This document shows, one piece after another, positions 1-5,995 of a DNA stretch of 5,995 nucleotides (position 1 is the stretch's first letter; each line of letters opens with the position of its first letter). The notes beneath the pieces were generated by a model, which searched no databases, was not told the origin of the DNA, and saw only the letters and a list, made by a program, of their open reading frames with translations. The stretch comes from Gammaproteobacteria bacterium (lineage in GTDB: Bacteria; Pseudomonadota; Gammaproteobacteria; UBA6429; Thiohalophilaceae): assembly GCA_024639445.1 (NCBI GenBank), contig JAHEIJ010000148.1, positions 1 to 5,995 of the forward strand. The letters run 5' to 3'. The translations under genes were made by a program, and so were the position numbers.

Positions 1-1
1 T

Positions 2-205
2 CAGCCACATGTGTTGTTGCTGGATGAGCCCACTGCCAGCCTGGATGCTGCCAATGTGGGCAATGCCGAGAAGTTGATTCGTGAATATGGTCAACAGCAT
101 CAGGCGCCGGTGGTCTGGGTCAGTCATGATAAGGCACAGATTCGACGGGTCGCGGATCGCGTCCTGCGACTAAAAGACGGGGTAATGCAGGAGGTCATGC
201 CATGA
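2..205 (+). CDS. fetA: FetA-type ABC transporter ATP-binding subunit, 3' end only
   Basis: This is the C-terminal 67 residues of an ABC ATPase; the gene starts left of the window, so the Walker A and signature motifs are not visible. The visible part begins with QPH and runs straight into a Walker B strand (VLLLDEP, 11-31), followed by the D-loop SLD (38-46) and the H-switch in WVSHD (His codon 125-127). The GTG at position 11 is an internal valine inside Walker B, not a start. The stop overlaps the next start as ATGA (202-205), so the two products are translationally coupled. The neighbour is clearly FetB, which identifies this as the FetA partner (YbbL in E. coli, STAR1 in plants). In E. 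coli FetAB is reported as an iron exporter that helps resist oxidative stress; the substrate here is inferred from that family. Assignment to the ABC family is certain, the symbol rests on context. Confidence 0.88.
   Translation, partial: QPHVLLLDEPTASLDAANVGNAEKLIREYGQQHQAPVVWVSHDKAQIRRVADRVLRLKDGVMQEVMP
187..195 (+). promoter_or_regulatory. Strong ribosome binding site for fetB
   Basis: AGGAGGT lies at 189-195, six bases before the ATG at 202. It sits inside the last codons of the upstream ATPase gene, which supports both the fetB start and coupled translation across the ATGA overlap. Confidence 0.8.
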
Positions 206-1005
206 ACGTGATTGCCTTAACGCCGCTGGACTTAATCCTCGCTGGTGGGCTGGTGATACTTCTAGCGATCACATCGATATTGATGCAACTGGGTGTGGCG
301 CGGCGCTTGTTGGTTGCGGCGGTACGCACCACTGTACAACTCATGTTGATCGGCCTGGTGCTGAATACCTTGTTTGCCAATGTCCAGTTGGTGTGGGTGA
401 GCTTGCTGGCCATGGTGATGTTGTTGGTCGCAGGGCGGGAAGTCATGGCTCGCCAACATCGGCGATTTGGTGGCATCTGGGGTTATGGACTGGGTACCCT
501 CTCCATGTTCGTCTCTGCCTTTGCGACCACTGTTTTCGCTCTGCTGGTGATTGTCGGTACCGATCCCTGGTATGCGCCGCAGTATGCGATTCCCCTGTTG
601 GGGATGATGCTTGGCAATACCATGAACGGGGTATCACTGGCGCTGGATCGCCTGACCACCAGCGCCTGGCAGCAGCGGGGCGTGATAGAGGCGCGCCTGA
701 CCCTGGGACAGGAGTGGCGGGTGGCGATAGGGGATATTACCCGTGAAAGTGTACGAGTCGGCATGATTCCCATCATCAATGCCATGGCGGCAGCAGGTAT
801 CGTCAGCCTGCCCGGAATGATGACGGGGCAGATCCTCTCGGGTACTCCTCCGATGGAAGCGGTGAAGTACCAGATCCTGATTATGTTCATGATCGCCGCC
901 GGTACCGGGTTTGCGACCATGGCGGCAAGCTGGATCGGCGCGCGACACCTGTTTGATGAGCGTTGTCGCCTGCGGCTGGATCGATTAATACAAGGAAGGA
1001 GCTAA
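202..1005 (+). CDS. fetB: FetB-type ABC transporter permease (UPF0014/ALS3 family)
   Basis: An integral inner-membrane protein of 267 residues, close to the roughly 260 of E. coli FetB (YbbM). It is the membrane half of the FetAB exporter. Hydrophobic segments lie near residues 10-30, 36-56, 62-78, 95-118, 127-145, 187-208 and 222-245, which fits about seven helices. Family hallmarks are visible: IPLLGMMLGNTMNG at about 130-143, the cytoplasmic IEARLTLGQ near 162-170 that should contact the ATPase, and GIVSLPGMMTGQILSG at 199-214. The start is supported by a strong Shine-Dalgarno and the ATGA overlap with the ATPase gene. Family knowledge: bacterial FetAB is linked to iron efflux, and the plant relatives STAR1/ALS3 to aluminium tolerance. 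The exact metal or other substrate in this organism is inferred. The gene appears intact. Confidence 0.9.
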   Translation: MNVIALTPLDLILAGGLVILLAITSILMQLGVARRLLVAAVRTTVQLMLIGLVLNTLFANVQLVWVSLLAMVMLLVAGREVMARQHRRFGGIWGYGLGTLSMFVSAFATTVFALLVIVGTDPWYAPQYAIPLLGMMLGNTMNGVSLALDRLTTSAWQQRGVIEARLTLGQEWRVAIGDITRESVRVGMIPIINAMAAAGIVSLPGMMTGQILSGTPPMEAVKYQILIMFMIAAGTGFATMAASWIGARHLFDERCRLRLDRLIQGRS

Positions 1006-1007
1006 TA

Positions 1008-1472
1008 ATGAAAGCTGGATTTCAGCTGGGAATTGCGATGTGCTTATTCCTGGTGCTACCCGTTCAGGCGGAAATCTATAAATGGACCGATGAACAGGGG
1101 CGCGTGCATTTCAGCGACAAGCCGCCCACCGAGGATACGCCCGGGTATCAATCACGGACCCCTGCCTCCGCGGGTAACGCTTCCCCACAGAAAACGCTTA
1201 CCGATGCAGAGCGTCGTGCCAGGCAAAAAAAATTGTCAGATTCGCTGGAAGCGGATCGGCGTGACAAGGAAAAAGCGGACGCCAAGCGTAAGGAGCAACA
1301 GGCGAAAAGAGAACATAATTGTAAGGTGGCTCGCGGAGAATTGAATGCCAGTAAGAAGGCAAATCGGATTTATGACTATGATCAACAAGGTAACAGGGTT
1401 TTTTATAACGAAGCACAGAAACAAAGATATTTAGAATCCATACGCGCCGCAGTGCGTAAATGGTGTGAATAA
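1008..1472 (+). CDS. Secreted DUF4124 domain protein
   Basis: A 154-residue protein of unknown function. I chose the ATG at 1008 because it has a good AGGAAGGAG at 993-1001 just upstream and opens directly with a signal peptide; a start at 963 would bury that signal behind 15 residues overlapping fetB. Residues 1-21 look like a Sec signal ending VQA, with cleavage before Glu22. The DUF4124 motif EIYKWTDEQGRVHFSDKPP follows at once (22-40). A proline/serine-rich linker (41-62) leads to a Lys/Arg/Glu-rich, probably helical or coiled-coil stretch (64-103). The tail has two cysteines, Cys105 and Cys153, with YDYDQQGNRVFY (122-133) between them; they could form a disulfide in the periplasm. It starts two bases after the fetB stop, so it is likely co-transcribed. 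DUF4124 proteins are common in the Gammaproteobacteria; no function should be inferred from the neighbour alone. Confidence 0.88.
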   Translation: MKAGFQLGIAMCLFLVLPVQAEIYKWTDEQGRVHFSDKPPTEDTPGYQSRTPASAGNASPQKTLTDAERRARQKKLSDSLEADRRDKEKADAKRKEQQAKREHNCKVARGELNASKKANRIYDYDQQGNRVFYNEAQKQRYLESIRAAVRKWCE

Positions 1473-1562
1473 ACACAAGGGACGGACAAGTGACGAGGTT
1501 CTAATAGATTATTCAAAATATCTGTCACGACATAATAGAAACTCAGCCCTAATCCCTCGCAC
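1473..1562. other. Convergent intergenic gap between DUF4124 gene and speE
   Basis: Ninety AT-rich bases separate two converging stop codons. I see no GC-rich hairpin followed by a T-run on either strand. The only structure is an imperfect inverted repeat: GTGAC (1490-1494) and AGAT (1507-1510) against ATCTGTCAC (1520-1528), with an 11-12 base insertion on the left arm. It is too irregular to call a terminator. Confidence 0.5.
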
Positions 1563-2420
1563 CTAGATATTTTCCTGCAGGTGTTTCTCAACAAAATTAG
1601 GTAAGGCCAGTGCACCACTATGGATGCGCTGATTGTAATAGTGGGTGTCAAAGGTCTTGGTCTCTACATCACGTTGCCGAAAGGCGCTAAGGTTGGCATT
1701 TCCTGTCATGGTGGCGCTCCACCAGCCTGAAGGGTAGACCGGCTGGGGGAAATTAAGAGTTTGGGTTTTGGCGAACCCCGCGCTGCGCATGTCTTTATGC
1801 ATGCGGGTCAATAATTCCAGGTGGTATAACGGGGACTCACTCTGCTGTACCAACAGACCGTCCTCGGCCAGAATGCGGTGGCAATTCTGGTAGAAGGCCT
1901 TGGTAAATAGTACTTCTCCCGGGCCAATGGGATCGGTGCTGTCGACAATAATCACATCATAACTGTCTGTGCCGGCATCCTTGACCCATTTGATGCCGTC
2001 GCCGAAATGCAGTTCGGCACGCGGGTCGTGGTTGGATTCGCACAGCTCGGGGAAATACTGTTCCGACAGGCGAGTGACCCGTTCATCAATATCCACTTGT
2101 TGGGCCAGTCTGATATCCGGGTGTTTCAGAACTTCCCGCAGGGTGCCACAGTCGCCACCGCCTATGATCAAGACACGATGTGGTGCGGGGTGGGTGAACA
2201 AAACCGGGTGCGTCATCATTTCGTGATAGAGGAAATTGTCCCAGCTTGTCAGCATGACAAAACCGTCTATGGTCATCAGATTGCCGAATTTTTCCGTCTC
2301 GAAAATTTCGATTTTCTGGTAGGGCGTTTGTTCTTCATGCAGTTTTTGCCTAATACGGAAGGAAAAAGCCGAACCGGTACCTAAATGCTCTTCGGTAAAC
2401 CAGTTGCCTTCAAGTGACAT
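1563..2420 (-). CDS. speE: Polyamine aminopropyltransferase (spermidine synthase)
   Basis: A 285-residue cytosolic enzyme, close to the 288 of E. coli SpeE. It transfers the aminopropyl group of decarboxylated SAM to an amine, normally putrescine, giving spermidine and methylthioadenosine. The N-terminal beta domain covers about residues 1-70 and includes GNLMTIDGFVMLT (46-58) and YHEMMTH (65-71). The Rossmann domain carries the nucleotide loop GGGDCGTLREVLKHP (87-101), VDIDE (109-113) for the ribose, GDGIKWV (140-146) and the catalytic DSTDPIGP (160-167, Asp160). The C-terminal substrate region has QSESPLYH (193-200) and PVYPSGWWSATM (227-238). The start at 2420 is fixed by the AGGAG Shine-Dalgarno at 2428-2432 and by the family N-terminus; the frame stays open for 78 more codons upstream, but those run through the promoter region into speA. 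It is transcribed divergently from speA. The third position of GGGDG is Cys here; I believe close relatives share this. Amine specificity cannot be read from motifs. Confidence 0.93.
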   Translation of the reverse strand: MSLEGNWFTEEHLGTGSAFSFRIRQKLHEEQTPYQKIEIFETEKFGNLMTIDGFVMLTSWDNFLYHEMMTHPVLFTHPAPHRVLIIGGGDCGTLREVLKHPDIRLAQQVDIDERVTRLSEQYFPELCESNHDPRAELHFGDGIKWVKDAGTDSYDVIIVDSTDPIGPGEVLFTKAFYQNCHRILAEDGLLVQQSESPLYHLELLTRMHKDMRSAGFAKTQTLNFPQPVYPSGWWSATMTGNANLSAFRQRDVETKTFDTHYYNQRIHSGALALPNFVEKHLQENI

Positions 2421-2540
2421 ATGAACACTCCTCTCACAAAATGACTGCTGCACAGATAATACTGAATATATACCTGTAAAAGCCTTTATTTTATAGTCTA
2501 CGACCTGGCAACGGCCAGCAGGATAGAGACTGATACACAA
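2421..2540. promoter_or_regulatory. Divergent speE/speA control region
   Basis: All promoter signals for the two divergent polyamine genes must lie in or near these 120 bases. The core 2455-2500 is very AT-rich. On the plus strand TATAGT (2492-2497) is a good -10 candidate for speA, which would give a leader of about 37 bases; the -35 position (TATACC, 2469-2474) is poor. On the minus strand TATTAT (about 2458-2463) is a possible -10 for speE without a clear -35. An inverted repeat CTGGC-AACG-GCCAG (2505-2518) would fold in the speA leader. A TAAAA/TTTTA inverted repeat spans 2477-2493. None of these is proven; only the layout is secure. Confidence 0.55.
2428..2432 (-). promoter_or_regulatory. 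Ribosome binding site deciding the speE start
   Basis: Read on the minus strand this is AGGAG within GAGAGGAGTG, seven bases before the ATG at 2420. It selects the family-typical start over the upstream in-frame candidates that would overlap speA. Confidence 0.8.
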
Positions 2541-4436
2541 ATGACAGACTGGACCATCGAGCAGGCACGCCAAACGTATAATGTCGCCCACTGGAGTGAA
2601 GGCTATTTTGACATTAATGCGGCGGGACAGGTACTGGCCAAGCCACGGCCCCAACAGGCCAGCAGTATCAATTTATCCAGCCTGGTCGAGGATATTAAAG
2701 GCCTGCATTTGAATTTACCGGTATTAGTGCGGTTTATCGATATCCTGCACGACCGTGTCGATACACTGTGTAACAGTTTTGCCGAAGCCATGGGGCAGGA
2801 CGGTTATCGTGGTGGCTACACCGCGATTTATCCTATCAAGGTCAATCAGCAACACAGTGTCGTACGGGAGATCGTCGAATATGGTGCGGCGCGGGTCGGT
2901 CTGGAGGCGGGAAGCAAACCGGAGTTGATGGCAGTACTGGGTGCGGCCCGGCCCGGCAGCATGATTGTCTGCAACGGTTATAAAGATCGGGAATATGTCC
3001 GTCTGGCATTGATTGGCCAGCAATTGGGATATCAAGTTTTTATTGTAATCGAGAAACAATCGGAGCTGAATTTGGTGCTTACGCAGGCGACAGACCTTGG
3101 TATCAAGCCTTGCCTTGGTGTTCGCATGCGGTTGGCCTCGATTGGCGCCGGAAAATGGCAAAATACCGGTGGTGAAAAATCCAAGTTCGGGTTATCGGCC
3201 GCACAGGTGTTATGGGTGATTGCGCGGCTGCGAGAGACAGGCATGCTGGATGCGTTACGTATGCTGCATTTTCATCTTGGCTCTCAACTGGTCAACATTC
3301 GGGACATTCAGCGCGGTATGCAGGAGTGCGCCCAATTTTATGCGGGGCTTCGCAATATGGGTGTAGCAATTGATACGGTGGATGTTGGTGGCGGGCTGGG
3401 CATTGATTATGAAGGTACGCACTCACGCAACCCCTGTTCGATCAACTACAGCATGCAGAGCTACGCCGAGAATATTGTGCGCGCCTTGTTGGATATTTGT
3501 AAGGAGAAAGGGTTGCCGCATCCACATATCCTGAGCGAGTCGGGGCGCGCCTTGACCGCACATCATGCGGTACTGATTACCAATATCATAGATACTGAAC
3601 AAGTGCCGGATACATTTGGTTTAACCGAACCGACAGAGGTGAGTCCGCAGGTGCTGCATGATTTGTGGGATGCCTACAGACGATTAATAGAATCATCTAA
3701 CAGTAATACGGCGGTCGAGGTCTGGCACGATACAATACATTGGATGCAGGAGGCTCAAAATCTGTTTAACCAGGGGCTCTTGGCATTAAAGCAACGGGCC
3801 GAGCTTGAAGCGGTGTATTTTGCGATATGTCGCAAAGTACAGGTACTATTAATGAACTCGCAACGGCTTCATCATGAAATACTTGAGCGGGTAAATGATA
3901 AACTTGCCGATAAGTACTTTGTTAACTTCTCCCTGTTTCAATCCATTCCCGACGTCTGGGCAATTGATCAGATTTTTCCGGTCATGCCATTGCAACGTTT
4001 AAATGAGCAACCTATGCGGCGCGTGGTACTGGAAGATATTACCTGTGATTCTGATGGCAGAATTGATGACTATGTCGACAGCGAGGGCCTGGAAACCAGC
4101 CTGCCGTTGCACTCGATCAAACCGGATGAAGAATACTTGCTAGGAATTTTCCTGGTTGGGGCATACCAGGAGATCCTGGGTGATATGCATAACCTGTTTG
4201 GTGATACCGATTCCATCAATGTGGAACTGAGGCAAAATGGAAGTTATCAATATAGTCAGCCCTTGCAGGGTGACACGGTTGATAATGTATTGCGGTATGT
4301 GCATTTCAATCCGGATGATCTGCTGGAGCAGTATCGTGCCAGGCTTGATGTGGCTGAGTTGAATGAGACTCAACGGCAACTGTACTGGGATGAATTGAAT
4401 GCCGGCTTGCATGGTTATACCTACCTTGAAGATTAA
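2541..4436 (+). CDS. speA: Biosynthetic arginine decarboxylase (PLP-dependent)
   Basis: A 631-residue enzyme, slightly shorter than the roughly 658 of E. coli SpeA, that decarboxylates arginine to agmatine, the first step of polyamine synthesis from arginine. It belongs to the alanine-racemase-like fold III decarboxylases. The N-terminus WTIEQARQTYNVAHWSEGYF is typical of the family and fixes the ATG at 2541. The PLP lysine is Lys100 in AIYPIKVNQQ; EAGSKPEL (122-129) and KFGLS (215-219) follow, then HFHLGSQ (243-249), the phosphate-binding DVGGGLGIDYEG (281-292) and SESGRALTA (332-340). The C-terminal half holds the catalytic Cys502 in DITCDSDG (499-506) and the segment LLGIFLVGAYQEILGDMHNLFGD (533-555). 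A helical insert lies around 365-460, as usual for SpeA. No frameshift or missing key residue is seen. The Shine-Dalgarno is weak: the nearest AGGA is at 2520-2523, 17 bases from the start. A cupin gene follows 22 bases after the stop; speE is divergent. Confidence 0.95.
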   Translation: MTDWTIEQARQTYNVAHWSEGYFDINAAGQVLAKPRPQQASSINLSSLVEDIKGLHLNLPVLVRFIDILHDRVDTLCNSFAEAMGQDGYRGGYTAIYPIKVNQQHSVVREIVEYGAARVGLEAGSKPELMAVLGAARPGSMIVCNGYKDREYVRLALIGQQLGYQVFIVIEKQSELNLVLTQATDLGIKPCLGVRMRLASIGAGKWQNTGGEKSKFGLSAAQVLWVIARLRETGMLDALRMLHFHLGSQLVNIRDIQRGMQECAQFYAGLRNMGVAIDTVDVGGGLGIDYEGTHSRNPCSINYSMQSYAENIVRALLDICKEKGLPHPHILSESGRALTAHHAVLITNIIDTEQVPDTFGLTEPTEVSPQVLHDLWDAYRRLIESSNSNTAVEVWHDTIHWMQEAQNLFNQGLLALKQRAELEAVYFAICRKVQVLLMNSQRLHHEILERVNDKLADKYFVNFSLFQSIPDVWAIDQIFPVMPLQRLNEQPMRRVVLEDITCDSDGRIDDYVDSEGLETSLPLHSIKPDEEYLLGIFLVGAYQEILGDMHNLFGDTDSINVELRQNGSYQYSQPLQGDTVDNVLRYVHFNPDDLLEQYRARLDVAELNETQRQLYWDELNAGLHGYTYLED

Positions 4437-4458
4437 TAAACTTAGAAAGGAAACAAAG

Positions 4459-4734
4459 ATGGATGAAATTCTGGTTGAAAAACATGCTTCTTCCGCCAAG
4501 CTTGAAGTGATGGGTGTTTATGACTGGCCTATCTGGAGCAAAGAGGTTTCCACCTTTCCATGGACCTATGATCAAACCGAAACCTGTTATTTTCTCGACG
4601 GCAGCGTGATTGTGACACCGGAAGGTGGTGAGCCGGTTGAGATGGGAAGCGGTGATCTGGTGATTTTTCCCAAAGGAATGAAATGTACCTGGGAGATCCG
4701 TGAAGACGTTAACAAGCACTACAACTTCAGTTAA
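4459..4734 (+). CDS. Small DUF861-type cupin protein
   Basis: A 91-residue single-domain cupin. The start at 4459 has AAGGA at 4447-4451, seven bases upstream; an earlier in-frame ATG at 4399 would overlap the end of speA and lacks family similarity. The motif PWTYDQTETCYFLDG (34-48) is the first cupin segment and GSGDLVIFPKGMKCTWEI (63-80) the second, followed by VNKHYNF (84-90). The usual HxH metal ligands of motif 1 are absent, and the histidine position of motif 2 is occupied by Cys76; Glu41, Cys43 and Cys76 stand out instead. From memory this matches the cupin_3 (DUF861) group, which includes Thermotoga TM1112, a solved structure without an assigned reaction. Proteins of the wider group include EutQ-like and ureidoglycine aminohydrolase-like domains, but no function can be transferred. 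It lies 22 bases after speA on the same strand, so it is probably co-transcribed with it. Confidence 0.88.
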   Translation: MDEILVEKHASSAKLEVMGVYDWPIWSKEVSTFPWTYDQTETCYFLDGSVIVTPEGGEPVEMGSGDLVIFPKGMKCTWEIREDVNKHYNFS

Positions 4735-4752
4735 GGCATATGCACCTGCGCC

Positions 4753-5436
4753 TCAGCGCCGCAGAATCGCAATCCAGCGCCACAGGTTTAGCAGACTGGC
4801 CAGAGAGCCGGCCAGATAGGTAAGGGCAGCGGCGCGTAGGACTTTTCTTACTTTGGGTTCATCATCTTTACTGACGTAACCTTCACGTAAAATCGGCAAG
4901 GCTTTATTGAAACTCGCATCCAGTTCCACCGGGAGTGTCACCAGGTGGACCAGTGATGCGATAAACATAGAGCCAACTCCGGCGATTAGGAGCATTAAAC
5001 CAATCGAGGGAACGCGTGTAACAAGGGCCGCAATTGGCATCACAACCAGGGCGGCGGCACCGATTTTTTGTGATACCGAGGCAACCTGTATCAGGCGGGT
5101 ACGCAGGCTCAGCAGGGCTTCACCACGGTGATGTTGAATGGCATGCCCCACTTCATGCGCGGCAACGGCGAGCGCGGTTAATGAGTTCTGCTCATGATTA
5201 TTAGGGCTCAAGCGTACGCTACGGCTTTGTGGGTCGTAGTGATCATTATTCTCCTCCGTTTTTTCAACACTCACCGCCTGCATTTCAAAACGGTCCAGCA
5301 AGTGACGTGCCAGTTCGGCGCCACTACCAGGAATACGTTCCAGTGGTTTGGCATAGCGCCGAAAGGTATATTGTGCCCACCATTGGGGGCCGAACAGTAA
5401 AACAAGCAGGATTAGGATAACGATGAGATAGGGCAC
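4753..5436 (-). CDS. YugP-like membrane zinc metallopeptidase
   Basis: A 227-residue membrane protein of the Zn_peptidase_2 (YugP) family. Residues 1-16 form an N-terminal membrane anchor. The conserved DHYDPQSRSVRLS (65-77) precedes the zinc site AAHEVGHAIQH (92-102), where His94, Glu95 and His98 form HExxH. Two further hydrophobic segments lie at about 125-140 and 145-168. LPVELDAS (168-175) probably supplies the third metal ligand through Glu171. A last hydrophobic stretch is at 202-217. The active-site helix should face the membrane interface or cytoplasm, but substrates are not known for the family. The start is GTG at 5436: a stop codon lies four codons upstream and no other start precedes the anchor. 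There is no clear Shine-Dalgarno; a perfect inverted repeat occupies that place. It follows the SPOR gene by 53 bases on the same strand and converges on the cupin gene. Confidence 0.9.
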   Translation of the reverse strand: MPYLIVILILLVLLFGPQWWAQYTFRRYAKPLERIPGSGAELARHLLDRFEMQAVSVEKTEENNDHYDPQSRSVRLSPNNHEQNSLTALAVAAHEVGHAIQHHRGEALLSLRTRLIQVASVSQKIGAAALVVMPIAALVTRVPSIGLMLLIAGVGSMFIASLVHLVTLPVELDASFNKALPILREGYVSKDDEPKVRKVLRAAALTYLAGSLASLLNLWRWIAILRR

Positions 5437-5442
5437 GTTTGC

Positions 5443-5460
5443 TATTCAAGCCATTGAATA
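5443..5460. repeat. Perfect 7-bp inverted repeat before the yugP-like gene
   Basis: TATTCAA, a four-base centre GCCA, and TTGAATA form a perfect palindrome. Read on the minus strand it covers bases 7 to 24 upstream of the GTG start, the place where a Shine-Dalgarno would be expected. As RNA it would be an AT-rich, weak hairpin; as DNA it could be an operator. It has no T-run of a classic terminator. Function is not shown. Confidence 0.5.
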
Positions 5461-5489
5461 TATTTGAAGAGATTTATCCAGGCAGGTGT

Positions 5490-5995
5490 TTAACCTTTGT
5501 CTTTGATTACAATAGAAGGTACGCCAATATCAGTCAGTCGTTTGCGGGTTTGGTTGAGTGTTGCAATATCAGTCATCGGACCAACGCGTACACGATGCCA
5601 GGTTTCTCCATCCCGGATGCGCACGGTTTGGATGGTTGCAACAATACCCTGTAGTGCAAGTTTGGCTTTAAGTCGATCCGCCTGTTCCATATTGCGAAAG
5701 GAGCCAGCCTGCAGCATATAGTTGATACCATCGCTGGTGTTTTGTGTAACGGGTTTTTTACTTGCCTCAATTAATTCTTCTTCAGGTATGGCAACTTCCA
5801 GTTCCGGCAGGATGGTGTAGAAATCGAAGCGGGGCAGCGTTTTGCTGTCGGCGGGCTTTGATTCGGTCTTTGATTCTGCTCGTGTTGCCTCACGGACATC
5901 TTGGGCTTTTTGTTGAAAAAACTGGCTGACGGCTTCACCGATATTGGCTGTTTCTCGCTGCGGGTTGGTTTTATCGAGATATATCAATAATGCAA
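5490..5995 (-). CDS. FtsN-like SPOR-domain protein, N-terminus beyond the window
   Basis: The visible 167 residues begin with ALLIYL, which looks like the end of a membrane helix, so the true start and cytoplasmic N-terminus lie past the right edge; the TTG at 5987 is not a convincing start. A charged Lys/Glu/Ser linker follows (about the first 50 residues), then the signature FDFYTILPELEVAIPEEEL found in FtsN-like proteins. The last 80 residues are a SPOR domain, starting INYMLQAGSF and continuing through AKLALQGIVATI, TWHRVRVGP and RLTDIGVPSIVI. SPOR domains bind denuded peptidoglycan strands at division sites, so a bitopic inner-membrane protein with a periplasmic role in division or envelope maintenance is likely. 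In many gammaproteobacteria such a gene follows argS; that cannot be checked here. The yugP-like gene follows 53 bases downstream. Confidence 0.88.
   Translation of the reverse strand, partial: ALLIYLDKTNPQRETANIGEAVSQFFQQKAQDVREATRAESKTESKPADSKTLPRFDFYTILPELEVAIPEEELIEASKKPVTQNTSDGINYMLQAGSFRNMEQADRLKAKLALQGIVATIQTVRIRDGETWHRVRVGPMTDIATLNQTRKRLTDIGVPSIVIKDKG

Noticed and set aside
483..920. 145-codon open frame on the minus strand inside fetB
   Set aside because: It is antisense to a well-supported membrane protein gene and has no recognisable domain; a shadow of fetB codon usage.
1008..1070. Possible lipoprotein signal (Cys12 in the DUF4124 protein)
   Set aside because: The residues before the cysteine (IAM) do not fit a lipobox, and what follows is still hydrophobic signal core; the VQA cleavage site at residue 21 fits better.
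2007..2384. 125-codon open frame on the plus strand inside speE
   Set aside because: Antisense shadow of speE with no family resemblance of its own.
2462..2477. LexA-box-like sequence CTGAATATATACCTGT
   Set aside because: The second half is CTG instead of the required CAG, so it is not the CTG-N10-CAG palindrome.
2421..2654. A 78-codon in-frame N-terminal extension of speE on the minus strand
   Set aside because: It would run through the divergent promoter region and over the start of speA, has no SpeE family character, and a good AGGAG marks the start at 2420.
4746..4764. GC-rich hairpin CTGCG/CGCAG between the cupin and peptidase stops
   Set aside because: The stem is only five pairs with a nine-base loop, overlaps the peptidase stop codon, and has no T-run on either side, so it is not callable as a terminator.
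5985..5987. TTG as the start codon of the SPOR protein
   Set aside because: The frame continues to the window edge as hydrophobic residues resembling the end of a membrane helix, so the gene is cut by the edge and does not start here.

Overview
The window looks like an ordinary stretch of a gammaproteobacterial chromosome. The basis is the style of its proteins: a biosynthetic SpeA arginine decarboxylase of the long form, SpeE, FetAB, a DUF4124 envelope protein and an FtsN-like SPOR protein. Genus cannot be fixed from the sequence; a free-living or sulfur-oxidising type lineage is a guess. Coding density is high. I see no rRNA, tRNA, CRISPR array, insertion sequence or phage gene, and no gene-free stretch longer than about 120 bases.

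Layout: (1) Positions 1-1472, plus strand: the 3' end of a FetA-type ABC ATPase, its membrane partner FetB (ATGA overlap), then a secreted DUF4124 protein two bases after the fetB stop. This is probably one transcript. (2) Positions 1473-1562: a short convergent gap. (3) Positions 1563-2420, minus strand: speE. (4) Positions 2421-2540: a divergent control region. (5) Positions 2541-4734, plus strand: speA followed 22 bases later by a small DUF861-type cupin. (6) Positions 4753-5995, minus strand: a YugP-like membrane zinc peptidase preceded by a SPOR-domain protein that runs off the right edge.

Working together: speA (arginine to agmatine) and speE (aminopropyl transfer to a polyamine) form a divergent polyamine pair. 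The intermediate steps (agmatine to putrescine, and SpeD making decarboxylated SAM) are not encoded here. FetAB is a separate metal-export unit. The SPOR protein and YugP-like peptidase are envelope proteins that may share a transcript.

I did not find a convincing undescribed system. The items most worth a second look are the cupin tied to speA, the possible substrate ambiguity of SpeE, and a perfect inverted repeat sitting where the ribosome would bind in front of the peptidase gene.
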